From: Selaginella moellendorffii
Lineage: Eukaryota > Streptophyta > Lycopodiopsida > Selaginellales > Selaginellaceae
Reading direction: 5' to 3'
NCBI RefSeq assembly: GCF_000143415.4
Contig: NW_003314343.1
Location: 760,883 to 824,882, forward strand
Length of the DNA stretch: 64,000 bases
Notes under the pieces: generated by a model
The model's input: only the letters and a program-made list of their open reading frames with translations
The model's database searches: none
What the model was told of the DNA's origin: nothing
Shown here: positions 10,101 to 20,689 of the stretch, in pieces
Layout: each line of letters begins with the position of its first letter
Position numbering within the stretch: position 1 is the stretch's first letter
Position numbers and translations under genes: made by a program

Positions 10101-13100
10101 GGAGCTCGAGATGGAAAGTTTAAAGCACACCAGGTCTCGAGAAACTTTCAGCTTGTATAAGTTTCTCTTTGGAGATGACGACGATCAGCCTGAAGAACGG
10201 GATGTAAGCCATGACGAGGTGGCGAAGAAAGCGATCGAACTGCAGTCGAAGTACTCGGAGCTGAAGGCACGAGAAGTGTCCTTGAAGAGCGACATTATAG
10301 AAGGAAACATCCGAATTCAGCAACTCGAAGAAGAAATCGCCACGCTGAAGGGAGAAAAGGAACTTCTTGATGAAGAGTTGAAGAAAAGCACGACGATGCA
10401 GGATAAACTCACTTCTGACTGTGAGCAGCAAACGAAGAGCCTGAACTCGGTGAACGAAGAGCTGGAGAAACTCAAAGAGATGCGATCCAGAGAGATTCTC
10501 AGGCTGCTTTCGTCACTTGGTGTGGAAAACGGGGAAGGCTCCTACGACGATGTTGAAAAACACCTGGCAACGTTCCAAACAAGCCATGCAGACTTGAAAG
10601 AGAGGGAGCTACAGCTGCAAAGCGAGCTATCTGCAAAGACGACCCGTCTTCAGGAGCTCGAGGAGCATGGAACATGCTTACAGAACGAAATTCTTGATGG
10701 AAAGACTCGCATTCAACAGCTCGAGGAGGAGATTGAGAAGCTGAAGCAAGAAAAGAGCTCCCTCGATAAAGAATACCAAAAGAGTACCGGACTGCACACA
10801 AAACTGGTATCTGACTTCGAGAAACAAACAGAAAATCTGAACTCGGTGACGAAAGAGTTTGATATGCTCAAGGAGACCAGATCGAAAGAGATGTTCAATC
10901 TGCTAGCGTTTTTCGGGCTGGAAAAGGAGAAAACAGCTGATCAGTCACGAGAACTTACTCACGACGTTATCGAGAGGCATGTGACGGACCTGCAAACCAG
11001 CCACCAAGAGCTAAAAAAACGGGAGCTACAGCTGCAGGACGAAATGTCTACGAGCAATGCCCGTATCCAAGAACTTGTCGAAGAGACTGACAAAATCAAA
11101 CAGGAGAAGAGTGACCTCCAAGAAGAGTATCAGAGGACTGTCGAGAATGAGACAAAGAAAGCAGCAGAGTACGAACGCAGAATCCAAGAGCTGGAAGTTT
11201 TGGTCAGTGAGTCCGAGAAGAAGCAGCGACAACTATCTGCAGAGCTCCAGAAGGTTACCGAAGAGCACGGGGATGTCTCTGGAAATCTAAAAAAGGTGAT
11301 TGCGGAGCTGACCTGCCTGCAAAAGGAGCACGAACAGCTTCAGGCGGGGAAGAAGCAAGCAGATTCGGACTTGGAAAAAACTAAGGTGGACTTGCAAACT
11401 AGCCAACTGGAGCTGGAGAGACGAGAGCGGCAGCTACAGGACGAACTTTCTGCTAGCAATGCTCGTCTCCAGGAACTTGTGGAAGAGATCGGCAAGCTCA
11501 AACAAGACAAGAGCGATCTGCATGAGGAGCATCAGAGGAGTATTGAGAAGGAGGCGAAGCAAACCGTTGATTACGAACGTAAACTTCAAGAGCTGGAAGC
11601 GACTGTCAAGGAGTCTGAGGAAAATTGCCAGAAGCTAACAGCAGAGTTTCAGAAGGTTACTGAAGAGCATGCGAGTGTCTCTGCAAACGTGCAAAAGCTC
11701 GATGCAGAGCTGGCGGGCTTGCAAAAGGAGCACGAACAGCTTCAGGCGGAGAAGAAGATGGCAGAGTCGGACTTGGAGAATACTAAGGTAGCTTTGCAAG
11801 CTAGTCAACTGGAGCTGGAGAAGCGACAGCGGGAGCTGGAGGACGACCTTTCTGCTAGTAATGCTCGACTCCAGGAAGCCATGGAAGAGATCGGGCAGCT
11901 CAAACAGGAAAAATGTGACCTGCATGAAGAGCATCAAAGGAGTGTTGAGAATGAGGCGAAGAAAACAGCTGATTACGACCGTAAAATTCAAGAGCTGGAA
12001 GTCACGGCCAAGGATTTCGAAGAAAGGTGCCAGAAACTAGCCGCAGATTTACAGAAGGCTAATGAAGAGCATGCGAGTGTCTCTGCAAGCATGGAGAAGC
12101 TCAATGCGGAGCTAACATCCTTGCAAAAGGAACACGAACAGCTTCAAGCCGGGAAGAAAAACGTGGAGTCGGACTTGGTGGATACCAAGTCTGAATTGGA
12201 GCAGACTCGCCTCAGGGCACAACAAGAGAAGGAAGAGTTTAAAGCAAAGTTGAGCCGAAGCGCCTGTGATCTGGAAGAGATGAAGCAGCTGAAGGAGAAG
12301 ACACAGGCTTTACTGGATGAAAAAGCCGAGGTGCACGAGACGAGAGAGCTTGAGTTTGAGAGCTTCAAACAAGCTAAGTCGCGCGAGTCTTTCAGCCTGT
12401 TCAAGTATTTGTTTGGAGCGGATGATAGCCCGCCTGAGGAGCGAGATGTGACTCATGACGAGGTGGAGAAAAAAGCCATGGAACTACAGTCGAAGTACGG
12501 GGAGCTCAAAGAACGGGAAGCATGCTTAAGCAGTGACTTAGAGCGTCGAAGCGCACGTATCCAGCAACTCGAAGACGAGATTGATAAGCTGAAGCAAGAG
12601 AAGGATTCCTTGAACAAGGAGGTAAAGAAGGCAAGCATGCTCCACACGGAGCTGGCCTCTCACTTGAAGGAGAGGGAGGAGAACCTGACCGTGATGACAA
12701 GAGATTACGAAGCATTCAAGGAGACCAGATCAAAAGAGATCTGGAAGCTGCTTACGTTCTTTGGGATGGAGAAGCCTGAAGAGCAGCAGGAAACACGGGC
12801 GCTGGTTGGACAGGATGTTGTTGAAAAGCATGTGGCGGACTTGCAAGCAAACCATAGAGCGCTAAAAGAACAGGAGCTACAACTGCAAGGCGAGATATCA
12901 AACAAGGATGCTCAGCTTCGAGAGCTTGAGGAACAGATCACCAAACTCAAGTCCGAAAAAGACGAACTCGTTGCAATGGACGCCAGAAAGACGAGCGAGA
13001 GCGAGCAGAGAATTGGTGGCCTCCAGCTAGAGATTGCCGGGCTTAAAGACAAGAACGAAAAGCTGGATGCGGAGTATCAAAGAGTAAAGGAGGAGCACCA

Positions 13101-14259
13101 TCAGGTCTCTACGAGCATCGTCAAGCTCAACGACGAGCTGGCCTGCTTGCAAAAAGAAAAGGACGTGTTGGAGAAGGACATGTCCACTGAGGTGCAAAAG
13201 CTGGAGGATGAAAAGGCGGGTGTCAAGAATCAGCTGGACACGAAGGTGACGGAATTCGAAGAGGTCGTCCGAACACTTCACACGGAGAACAAGGACCTGG
13301 GAGATAAACTAGCCGCGGAGGTGGAGGGAGTTCACGCAATGCAGGACAAGCTGGCGGCGCTAGAAAACGAGAACCAGACCTTGCTGGAGGAATCCAACAA
13401 GGTACGTGATTTACAGCAGGAGCTTGCTTCTGTGCAGGAGGAGAACCGGATGCTCAAGTTCGAGCTGTCCAAGCGGGACATCTTAATCAAGAGGCTGGAA
13501 GGAGACTTTATCAAGCTGCGGGACGACAAGGCCGAGGTCACAGAGCAGCTGAAAACCGCGACCGAGCAGCTCAACCGGATGCATGCCGAGTTACTGGAGC
13601 TCCGTGAAGAGGACAAGAGGCTACGCAGCAAGCTCGAGTCCATGGCAGAGAAGGTGCAAGGATTGGAAGAAAAGATCTCGGTGCTGGAGCAGGAGAACAG
13701 GAACTTGGTGGAGGAAGTGGAGGCAGGGAACAAGCAGAACAAGACGCTGGTGACAGTGCTCATGTTCCTGCGAGCCGAGGTTTCAAGCATCACGCAGAGG
13801 ACAAAGGCGCTGGGCCGGGACGTGAGCGAGAGCGAGCAGGCGCTCAAGGCCAAGGACGACGCACTGGTAAAGCTTCAGGGCGAGATGAAAGCTCTCCAGG
13901 CGGAGAGGCAGCGGATGTCCCTCGCAAACTCGCAGCTGTCGAGCAAGGTGGTGGCTCTCGAGCAAGAGAACAAGCTCCAGAGCTCGGAGATGGCCGAGGA
14001 GAAGAGAGCGGCGATCCGGCAGCTGTGCTTCTCGCTCAGCTGCATGAGGGAGCACAACGAGAGGCTGGAGCACTCGCTCAAGAACGTGAGGGTGAGGTAC
14101 AGGCCCAAGCCGCCATCGCCAGCATCGACATGGAAGAGCTTCTGGAATCCGTGGTACAACAATAACAATAACAGGAATGCTCTCACTGGTGCCACCGGAT
14201 CCTCGAGTGACACTACTCCTACGGCCGCTGCCAATGCCACTACTACTGCTGCTGCGTGA
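7117..14259 (+). CDS. NAB (KIP1-like) actin-binding, CIP1-like giant coiled-coil protein
   Basis: The start was found by hand. Exon 1 is 7117-7195 (ATGGGGAAGTCA) and encodes [18 protein letters not shown] then [13 protein letters not shown] intron occupies 7196-7279 and exon 2 (7280) continues [12 protein letters not shown]. Together these form the NAB domain ([15 protein letters not shown]) of plant NET and COP1-interactive protein 1 (CIP1) families, which bind F-actin. The gap at 7315-7825 hides the rest of the domain. From 7826 an open frame of 2143 codons is nearly pure heptad coiled coil rich in E, K, Q and L. Near the C-terminus [20 protein letters not shown] matches the conserved end of CIP1-type proteins; a basic, low-complexity tail follows. 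It contains three 134-aa tandem repeats and five hydrophobic islands. An ATG at 7249 lies inside the intron and is not the start. Whether further introns lie in the gap is unknown. Confidence 0.88.
7315..7825. other. Assembly gap (511 N)
   Basis: A run of 511 undefined bases interrupts the NAB coiled-coil gene just after its second exon begins. The frames on the two sides happen to agree in the numbering used, but real length and intron content are unknown. Confidence 0.99.
10987..12192 (+). repeat. Three tandem 402-bp (134-codon) repeats inside the coiled-coil gene
   Basis: The block starting gacctgcaaaccagccacca at 10987 recurs at 11389 and about 11791. A second marker, ttgg within tcggacttgg, lies at 11371, 11773 and 12175, exactly 402 bp apart. 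Each unit encodes an [17 protein letters not shown]-like segment, an HEEHQRS segment and a [13 protein letters not shown] segment. Period and phase are preserved, so the array expanded in whole codons. Confidence 0.9.
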
Positions 14260-14349
14260 GTATATAGGAGTGGTTCTATCTTGTGCATTTTTGTGTGTAC
14301 TGTAATATTTTTGCGAGATAAATAATGCGATCATTTTGCGACGACCAAA

Positions 14350-14366
14350 CAAAAAAAAAAAAAAAC
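14350..14366 (+). repeat. Poly(A) run downstream of the coiled-coil gene
   Basis: A short genomic A-run lies about 90 bp after the stop codon; a gataaataatg stretch that could serve as polyadenylation signal lies about 35 bp upstream of it. Confidence 0.5.
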
Positions 14367-14506
14367 AATTACAGAATAAATTTGCATGATCTTACTAGTG
14401 TGTCTGGAGCTTACATTTTCCGCGAGAGGGAAATTTCTCATCCTCCAATCGGAAGGATCAGATATGTTTCTTGACAATATATTATAACTTAATCACACTC
14501 TTAGGG

Positions 14507-15645
14507 TCTGAAAAGTTCATTGGCACGTTTGGACGTGGACGAGTGCCTCGTCTCCAGAGACGCGAAAATCACGGATTTCGTGGTCAAGATCGGCATGAGG
14601 CCTGGGTTGATACCTTTCCTGGAGAGCATGGTTGCCATCTATGATCGCTATGTATTCAGCAGAGTTCTATTGTAGTGGCATCGTCTACAATATAAATTCG
14701 AGGCTATCCTCTGGACGGATTTCGAAAATATTGTTGCCGGGACGATTGCAGGTCTTATATGGATCCAAGCATCAATGAAGTCGTGTCTCTGAAAGACATT
14801 TGTTCCGTGCCAACGGTTGAAAAGGATCGCATGTATCTTTACAATTGCGATTGCTGGCTGGATTGCAAGCGAACGGTGTGGCTTGATGATGATGAGTATT
14901 ACTGGCTGGTCCAGCCAAACAATGGCTTTGTGGTTCCTCGGTGAGGACGAGGAGGATCGAGTGCTGGATGGGTTTGTGCCGCTTCTCACCGCTCTGGCCA
15001 AACTGGATGACTTCGCTCCGGCGATTGAGGGGCTTAGGACTGGAGAGTGTAAGCTGGTTGACGGGGAGCTCAAGTTTGGCGAGATTGATGGGGAGATTGT
15101 TTCGGAAGGGCTGCGTAGGTTTTACGTAAGTGTATATTGTCTTGTGTTTTGTTCTTACTTTGCTATACGCACAGGTGAGGGAATGGTTCATAAACGCCAT
15201 GCTCATGCAGAGCGATTATTATAATCCACTGTGGATAAAATTCAGGTGTAAGGATAGAAAGCTGTTGGAAGACCCTGAATTTAAGAAGCAAGTGATTGGA
15301 GTGAAACACAATGGTGGTTTAGAGTCAGAAAGCGAGGGTAAATGTGTGATAAGCGAAGCAAGCTGGGAGGTACTCAAGGGGGTGATAAAGGCGGAGTATC
15401 AACAGATTACTTTGGAAATGGCATACAAGAAGAAGAAAGACAAGAAGGAACTGGTAAGAATTTTTACCTTTTTCAAAGAGAAGCTCATAATTTGCTGTTT
15501 TTTTAGCTTGAGGCAAAGGCTGAGGAAAGTCTGAAGGCACTCGAAGGCGTTGAGGAGTGTTTGCATTCCGGAGTTTGTCAGCAAAGTCTATCATACAAAA
15601 GCGTCCTATTTCAATTTTTTCTACTTGGCTTAATTGAGAACCAAT
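14507..15645 (+). pseudogene. FCP1-like HAD phosphatase pseudogene (copy A)
   Basis: Aligned by eye with the intact copy at 17262-18379, this copy has lost its start (the ATG position reads TTG), about 12 bp covering part of the first catalytic strand, and 8 bp within the sequence after tgtattcagc (a frameshift). It also carries an extra insertion near 14825-14860 and an 8-bp loss at gttcctcggtgagg. Both intron positions are still visible (gtaagtgtat near 15126 and a tttttagct acceptor near 15505). It therefore cannot make the full phosphatase. The decay is specific to this copy. Confidence 0.85.
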
Positions 15646-15672
15646 AATATAAGCTCTTCGCGCTTATTAATT

Positions 15673-15717
15673 GTGCTCGCTACAGCAGCCCCTCGCGGGA
15701 GTCCATGGAGACAAACC
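15673..15717 (-). pseudogene. 45-bp fragment of the ZIP transporter exon 5
   Basis: Forty-three of 45 bases match the region near 21015-21059 in the ZIP gene, in the same orientation. That source segment encodes the conserved HGLPRGAAVAST membrane motif. The fragment sits in about 100 bp of extra sequence present in copy A of the array but absent at the equivalent place in copy B. Confidence 0.75.
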
Positions 15718-15719
15718 TG

Positions 15720-16200
15720 ATGATGTCCCGACAATTCGAAGTTAAACTTTGTTTTCGTGCCCCATAGCTGTTAATACTTTACACAAATATTCTTAAAATA
15801 CTCCTATCCAAAACCACTGCAGCTAGAAAGTGTCTGAGAAAGATATTTGATACGTCATTGCTGCCACTACCTGTAAAGCTAAAGCTAAACAAAAGGAGCG
15901 CGATAAGCAGAAGCTTACTTTCTTGTTGGTGTTCCATGTGGACTGTGATGTTCTCACACATATCCAGAAAGGAAGTCTGCTGGTGTAAAGTTCGACAGCA
16001 TCCTGTAGTTTGAGACGATCAATCCAGACAAATGCAGTTCCCTCCAACACGGACGAGATCAAGAGGAGCTAAATGCCGCCCAGCAGTGATTCGTGCCATT
16101 TGGGCGCGAACATAGATTTTAAAGCCGTCTTTATTCTAAAAGCATATTGATGGATTCTCTTTAATTTTATGGCACAAGCACAGCGATTTCTATGCCAAGA
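15720..16200. repeat. Shared spacer of the duplicated array (copy A)
   Basis: The stretch with gctagaaagtgtctgagaaa and the following tgttggtgttccatgtgg is repeated near 18430-18570 and, inverted, near 32340-32460. No coding gene is supported. It marks the boundary downstream of each phosphatase copy. Confidence 0.7.
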
Positions 16201-17145
16201 CCCCCGACCACAGGTTCTCTTCCAAGGATCTAGAGTTTGGTCATCTGACCAAGTATTAGAGCATTCCAGGAGACTTGCTCCATCCTGTCAAAGACCTTCC
16301 GAGCGTCGATCATGGTCTCACACGCAGCATATAAACCGATGAGTGTTGCTGACACGACGGAGTCAAAACCGCTGCTTCTAGCTCTGGAGTAAATTTCCAT
16401 CCCCATCTCCAGGACTTCCACAGGCTTCGTCCCTTGCTCCTTCGATGCCAACTCTTACAAGCCTTGAGAGCAGCAACGTAGCACGGCTCATTCTCAGCGC
16501 AGCTCGAAGAAAAAAACAGCACCAAAGCTATCTCTGGCTGGCCGTTTTCCATGTATCCCAGAAACCAGGTCATGCTGCGGCATTCTCTCGAAAACCGCTC
16601 GAGACTTGTCCGGGCACCCAGCGAGCTGGCCACGAATATATCTAGCTCGTCTGAAACTTGAGAATGAAGATCCGTGCCTTTCTCCAGCGCCTGTTTTCAC
16701 GAACCACCTTCCAACTTTGCTGCCTTCTTCTTTGGCCGCTAGACCTCCCTTGAGAGCAGCAACAAAGGTCCTGTCATTTGGAGCCACACTTCTCTGCTCT
16801 CATTCATGACAGTGCCTGTAAAACCAGTGCCTCTTCCCCGTTTTCCACGTAGCCCACGAGCCCAGCATCAGTGCCATCCAAGAGACCACACTGCAATACC
16901 CCATCCCTGTAAAAACTCTCTCAGCTTCCACCAAAGTTCCATATGCGTTTACAACGTAGAGATCGTGGTCATGCCCGCTCCGATGCATCGCCATGGCATT
17001 TCATCGCCAAAATCTTCGCCTCTTGCTCCTGTGCCAGGCCTTAGATCCCAAACAAGTCGAAATCTACAAGAACCAGACGCACTGAGTGGAACTCTCACCG
17101 ATAGCCTACAATTTCCGCGAGAAACCTTCCCTTTTTTATTTTAGG
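16200..17145 (-). pseudogene. Broken PPR gene (array copy A)
   Basis: Minus-strand reading in several frames gives PPR pieces: a 5' part with VVNAYGTLVEAERVFTGMG, a middle part NDRTFVAALKGGLAAKE, and a 3' part LIGLYAACETMIDARKVFDRM followed by QVSWNALILGQ. Frameshifts and stops separate them. Related pieces occur at 19700-20650 and 30450-31330. No intact product is possible. Confidence 0.75.
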
Positions 17146-17190
17146 TAGGGATGGGATATCAATACCGACTTACTCCGCCGTTGGATGCAC

Positions 17191-17223
17191 GCCACGTGGC
17201 AGCAGAAAGTCATAAATATATAG
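17191..17223 (+). promoter_or_regulatory. G-box and TATA box upstream of the intact FCP1-like gene
   Basis: A perfect palindromic G-box gccacgtggc lies at 17191-17200, and a TATA-like ataaatatatag at about 17212-17223. The start codon follows 39 bp after the TATA element. G-boxes are bound by bZIP and bHLH factors in plants; here light or stress control is inference only. Copies A and C carry a different upstream sequence (a ttcttgacaatatat block). Confidence 0.5.
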
Positions 17224-17261
17224 CAAAGAGTGTAGCCAAACCTTAGGGTCTGAAAAGTTCA

Positions 17262-18379
17262 ATGGCACGTCCAGCGCTGGTTTTGGACTTGGACGACTGC
17301 CTCATCTCCAAGAACGCGAAAATCACGGATTTCGTGGCTGGTGGCTATGACATCGGCATGAGGCCTGGGTTGATCCCTTTCCTGGAGAGCATGGCTGCCA
17401 TCTATAATCTCTATGTATTCAGCTGCTCTGCAGAGTTCTATTGTAGTGACATCGTCGACAATATAAATAAGAGGCTATCCTCGGGACGGATTCTAGAATA
17501 TTGTTGCCGGGACGATTGCAAGTCTTATATGGATCCAAGCATCGATAGAGTCGTGTCTGTGAAAGACATTCGTTCCGTGCCAATGGTTGACGGGGATTGC
17601 AAGCGAACGGTGTGGCTTGATGATGATGAGTATTACTGGCTGTTCCAGCCAAACAATGGCTTTGTGGTTCCTCGGTACGATGGGGAGGACGAGGAGGATC
17701 GAGTGCTGGAAGGGTTTGTGCCGCTTCTCACTGCTCTGGCCAAACTGGATGACTTCGCTCCGGCGATTGAGGGGCTCAGGACTGGCGAGTGTAAGCTGGT
17801 TGACGGGGAGCTCAAGTTTGGAGAGATTGATGGGGAGATTGTTTTGGAAGGGCTGCGTAGATTTTACGTAAGTGTATTGCGTGATTATTGTCTTGTTTTT
17901 GTTCTCACTTTGGTATACGCACAGGTGAGGGAATGGTTCATAAACGCCATGCCCATGCAGAGGGTATATAACATAAAGAAATTGGAAGACCCTGAATTTA
18001 AGAAGCAAGTGATGGGAGTGAAACACAATGGTGGTTTAGAGTCAGAAAGCGAGGGTAAATGTGTGATAAGCGAAGCAAGTTGGGAGGCACTCAAGGGGGT
18101 GATAAAGGCAGAGTGTCAACAGATCAGGTTGGAAATGGAATACAAGGAGAACAAAGGCAAGAAGGAAGTGGTAAGAATTTTAACTTTTTACAAAGCTCGT
18201 AATATGCTGTTTTTTAGCTCGAGGCAAAGGCTGAGGAAAGTCTGAAGGCACTCATAGGCGTTGAGGAGTGTTTGCATTCCGGAGTTTACAGCAAAGACTA
18301 TTTGCAGTCAGCAAAGTCTATCATACAAAAGCGTCCTATCATACAAAAGCGTCCTATTTATATGAATTTCGATGTTTAA
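17262..18379 (+). CDS. FCP1-homology HAD phosphatase-like protein (copy B, intact)
   Basis: Exons 17262-17867, 17925-18170 and 18218-18379 join with GT-AG introns in phase 0 to a 337-aa protein. Residues 6-14 read LVLDLDDCL, the HAD motif I (DxD) with cysteine where Thr or Val is usual. MRPGLIPFLESMAAIYNLYV and then VFS match the FCP1-homology strand/helix, and VWLDDDEYYW with NGFVVPRYDGEDEED matches the acidic motif near the end of this domain in RNA polymerase II CTD phosphatases. There is no BRCT domain. The C-terminal part (LEAKAEESLKAL and an IIQKRP duplication) is unrecognised. A Ser/Thr phosphatase role is inferred; CTD specificity is not shown. Flanking copies A and C are broken, so this is the only intact member here. 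Confidence 0.75.
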
Positions 18380-18779
18380 TCTTATGGAATCTCGAAGTTA
18401 AACTATACTTTATAAAAATATTTAAAATACTCAGCTAGAAAGTGTCTGAGAAAGATATTTGATATGTCATTGCTGCCACTACATGTAAAGCTAAACAAAA
18501 GGAGCTCGATAAGCATCAAAATCTATCTTGCTTGTTGGTGTTCTATGTGGACTAAAGTCACTGTGATGTTCTCACATCCTACCCCAAACCGGTATCAAGG
18601 AATTAACAGGAACAGTTATGAATGTAATTCACAGCTTTGGGGTCACACTAGACAGTTAGTTCCCCAGCCTTTTATTTTATCCTCCATTGTCCTCCAAGCG
18701 CTTGGCAAAGCTCTTGTCCTCGCGAAGGGCAGCATTATTTTCTTCCTCTAAAGAGTTTTTTCTGTGGATCATTGAGGTT
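18380..18779. repeat. Shared spacer of the duplicated array (copy B)
   Basis: Noncoding sequence matching 15720-15960 and, inverted, 32160-32480, including tgtctgagaaagatatttga and a cctccattgtcctccaagcg block. No gene is seen. Confidence 0.65.
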
Positions 18780-19335
18780 GGTTGCTGTGGATCAAGCCAT
18801 GGCATCTCCTGCGAGCATTGTCTGAGGGTCTGGGCTTAGGCTCCGACTATCTCGAGAGGGAATTTGGTAAGCACCAAGCAGCGCTGGAACTCAACTATTA
18901 TCCTCCTTGCCCGAGCCCCGAGCTCGCAATCGGACTGAGCAGTCATTCCGACGTTGGTGGTCTCCCCATTCTCTTGCAGGAAAATGATGTCGTGGGGCTC
19001 CAAGTTAAGTTCCAAGACACGGGTCGATTCCCGGTGCTCTTGTTATCGACCAGCTTCAGGCAAGTTTAACAACAGTTTTGAGACTCCGCAATGCAAAGCT
19101 GAAGAGGACCATCTTGAACGCGGGTAAATCTCGGGCGTCGGTCGGGCTCTTCTATGATCCATCTTCCGACGTTAGAGTTTCTCCGATTCCCAAACTTTTA
19201 GACCCGGAGCATCCGGCAGCCTACAACCCGTGGTCCCGTGCGTGTTTGGAGAGTACGTGAAGAACCTCTACTCCAAGAAAGTCGGCCGAGCATATCACTC
19301 ACGCACAAGTGGGAACCATCTGTGGCCTTGGAGCT
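18780..19335 (+). pseudogene. 2-oxoglutarate/Fe(II) dioxygenase pseudogene (copy B)
   Basis: The first block encodes [35 protein letters not shown] and SSHSDVGG, the core of plant 2OG-dioxygenases with the HxD iron ligands. A later block in another frame gives SRASVGLFYDPSSDV, VSPIPKLLDPEHP and FGEYVKNLYSKK, the family C-terminus. The segment between them, which should hold GALVVNIGD and the second histidine, is deleted and fused at about 19050-19090. In this copy GTGGATCATTGA replaces the ATGGATCATCCA of copy C, adding a stop. It cannot be an active enzyme. Confidence 0.85.
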
Positions 19336-19379
19336 CTTCTCGAGGATACAACAACGTGAAGAAGATCTCTCGCTGGATT

Positions 19380-19715
19380 CCTAGAGCTTCAAGGCCGCAC
19401 TCGAGGCTTGTGGGAATCTGGTGGCTTTGGAGGCCGTGAGATGGATCCACGGTTGCGTTTTACGAACCGCGCTGGTGGACACGTATGGGAAGTGTGGAGG
19501 CATGGTGGAAGCTCGGCATGCTTTCGACTCCGGGTGGAAGTCTCGAATGCTTTGATTGGGGGATACAGCTGCCAGGGGAACTACAAGCTCGCGATGGAGC
19601 TCTTCGATCAAATGCGTGACGAGAAGAAATGAGAGCCGAACGGGATCACTTTCGCGTCGGTTCTCTCTCGGCTTGCAGCCCTGCTGAGCTGGTCGAGGCG
19701 ATCTTCTCGTCCACT
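19380..19715 (+). pseudogene. PPR fragment, plus strand (copy B)
   Basis: Pieces in shifting frames read LVALEAVRWIHG, DTYGKCGGMVEARHAFDS, and LIGGYSCQGNYKLAMELFDQ followed by MRDEK, then PNGITFASVLSRLAA. This is a PPR L-S motif pair with stops. The inverted counterpart lies at 31300-31600. Confidence 0.7.
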
Positions 19716-20645
19716 ACGTTCTCAGTATACCCGAGTATCAGCGTGTTCCAGAGTGCCAGATTATGGACTGGAAGAGCCCCTGAGCGTCCAATAAACTTCC
19801 ACAATCTGTGTAACCAAGCTCTGGCTGGCCGTTTTCCAAGTGCCCCAGCACCAACGAAACCAGGTCATGCTGCGAAAACTTGTCCGGGCACCCACACCGA
19901 ACGATAGCGTACATGTCGATCAGCGAGCTGGCCACGAATATATCTAGCTCATGCTTGTCTGAAGCTCGAGAATGGAGATCCATGCCTTTCTCCAGCGTCC
20001 CTGTTTTCACGAACCATCTTCCAACTCTTTGCTGCCTTCTTCCTTGCCTGCTATGCCTTAAGAGCAGCAACAAAGGTCCTGTCATTTGTCATCCATGACA
20101 GTGGTGCCTGTAAAGCCAGTGCCTCTTCCCCCTTTTCCAGCATCAGTGCCGCCCAAGAGACCACACTCTGATACAAAAACTCTCTCAGCTTCCACCAAGT
20201 TGCCACACACTATCCATACAAGCTCACCAGCGTGTTTGCAACGTAGAAATCGTGCCCGCTCTCCGCTGCATCGCCATGGATTTTCGTCGCGAGATCCACG
20301 TCGCCGGAGCTGCCACACGCCTTCAACGCCGCAACAAGGACGGGAATCGCCACAATCTTCGCCTCTTCCTCCTGCTGGATCCTAAGAAACGCCGAAATCC
20401 TCGCCATTTCGGGCGAGGCGATCGGAGGCGCTCGTCCTTGCCAGGTCTTGCATTCCATTATGTAGCTCAAGTCGATCCGGCAGGAGCTGGAGGACGTGCT
20501 TGGATTCTGCGAGAGATTTCCTTCCCTTTCGGGGAAAATGTAAGCGATCGGTGCGATCGGTGCGTTGTTTCTTGGAGAATGCCGCTCAGTGCGTCTTGCT
20601 CTTGCAGATTTCTCGCGGCATCTCACACTTCTTCCAAAACGCAAG
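19715..20645 (-). pseudogene. Broken PPR gene (array copy B)
   Basis: Minus-strand pieces read AKIVAIPVLVAALKACGSSG, KIHGDAAESGHDFYVANTLV, VGRWFVKTGTLEKGMDLHSR and DIFVASSLIDMYAIVRCG, the start of a PPR protein with its first motifs. Frameshifts at about 20080 and 19900 break it. The plus-strand copy at 30450-31330 is about equally decayed. Confidence 0.75.
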
Positions 20646-20689
20646 AACCCTAGGTAAGCTTTAAAGGCTCCTTTAAATTGCTGTTTAAC

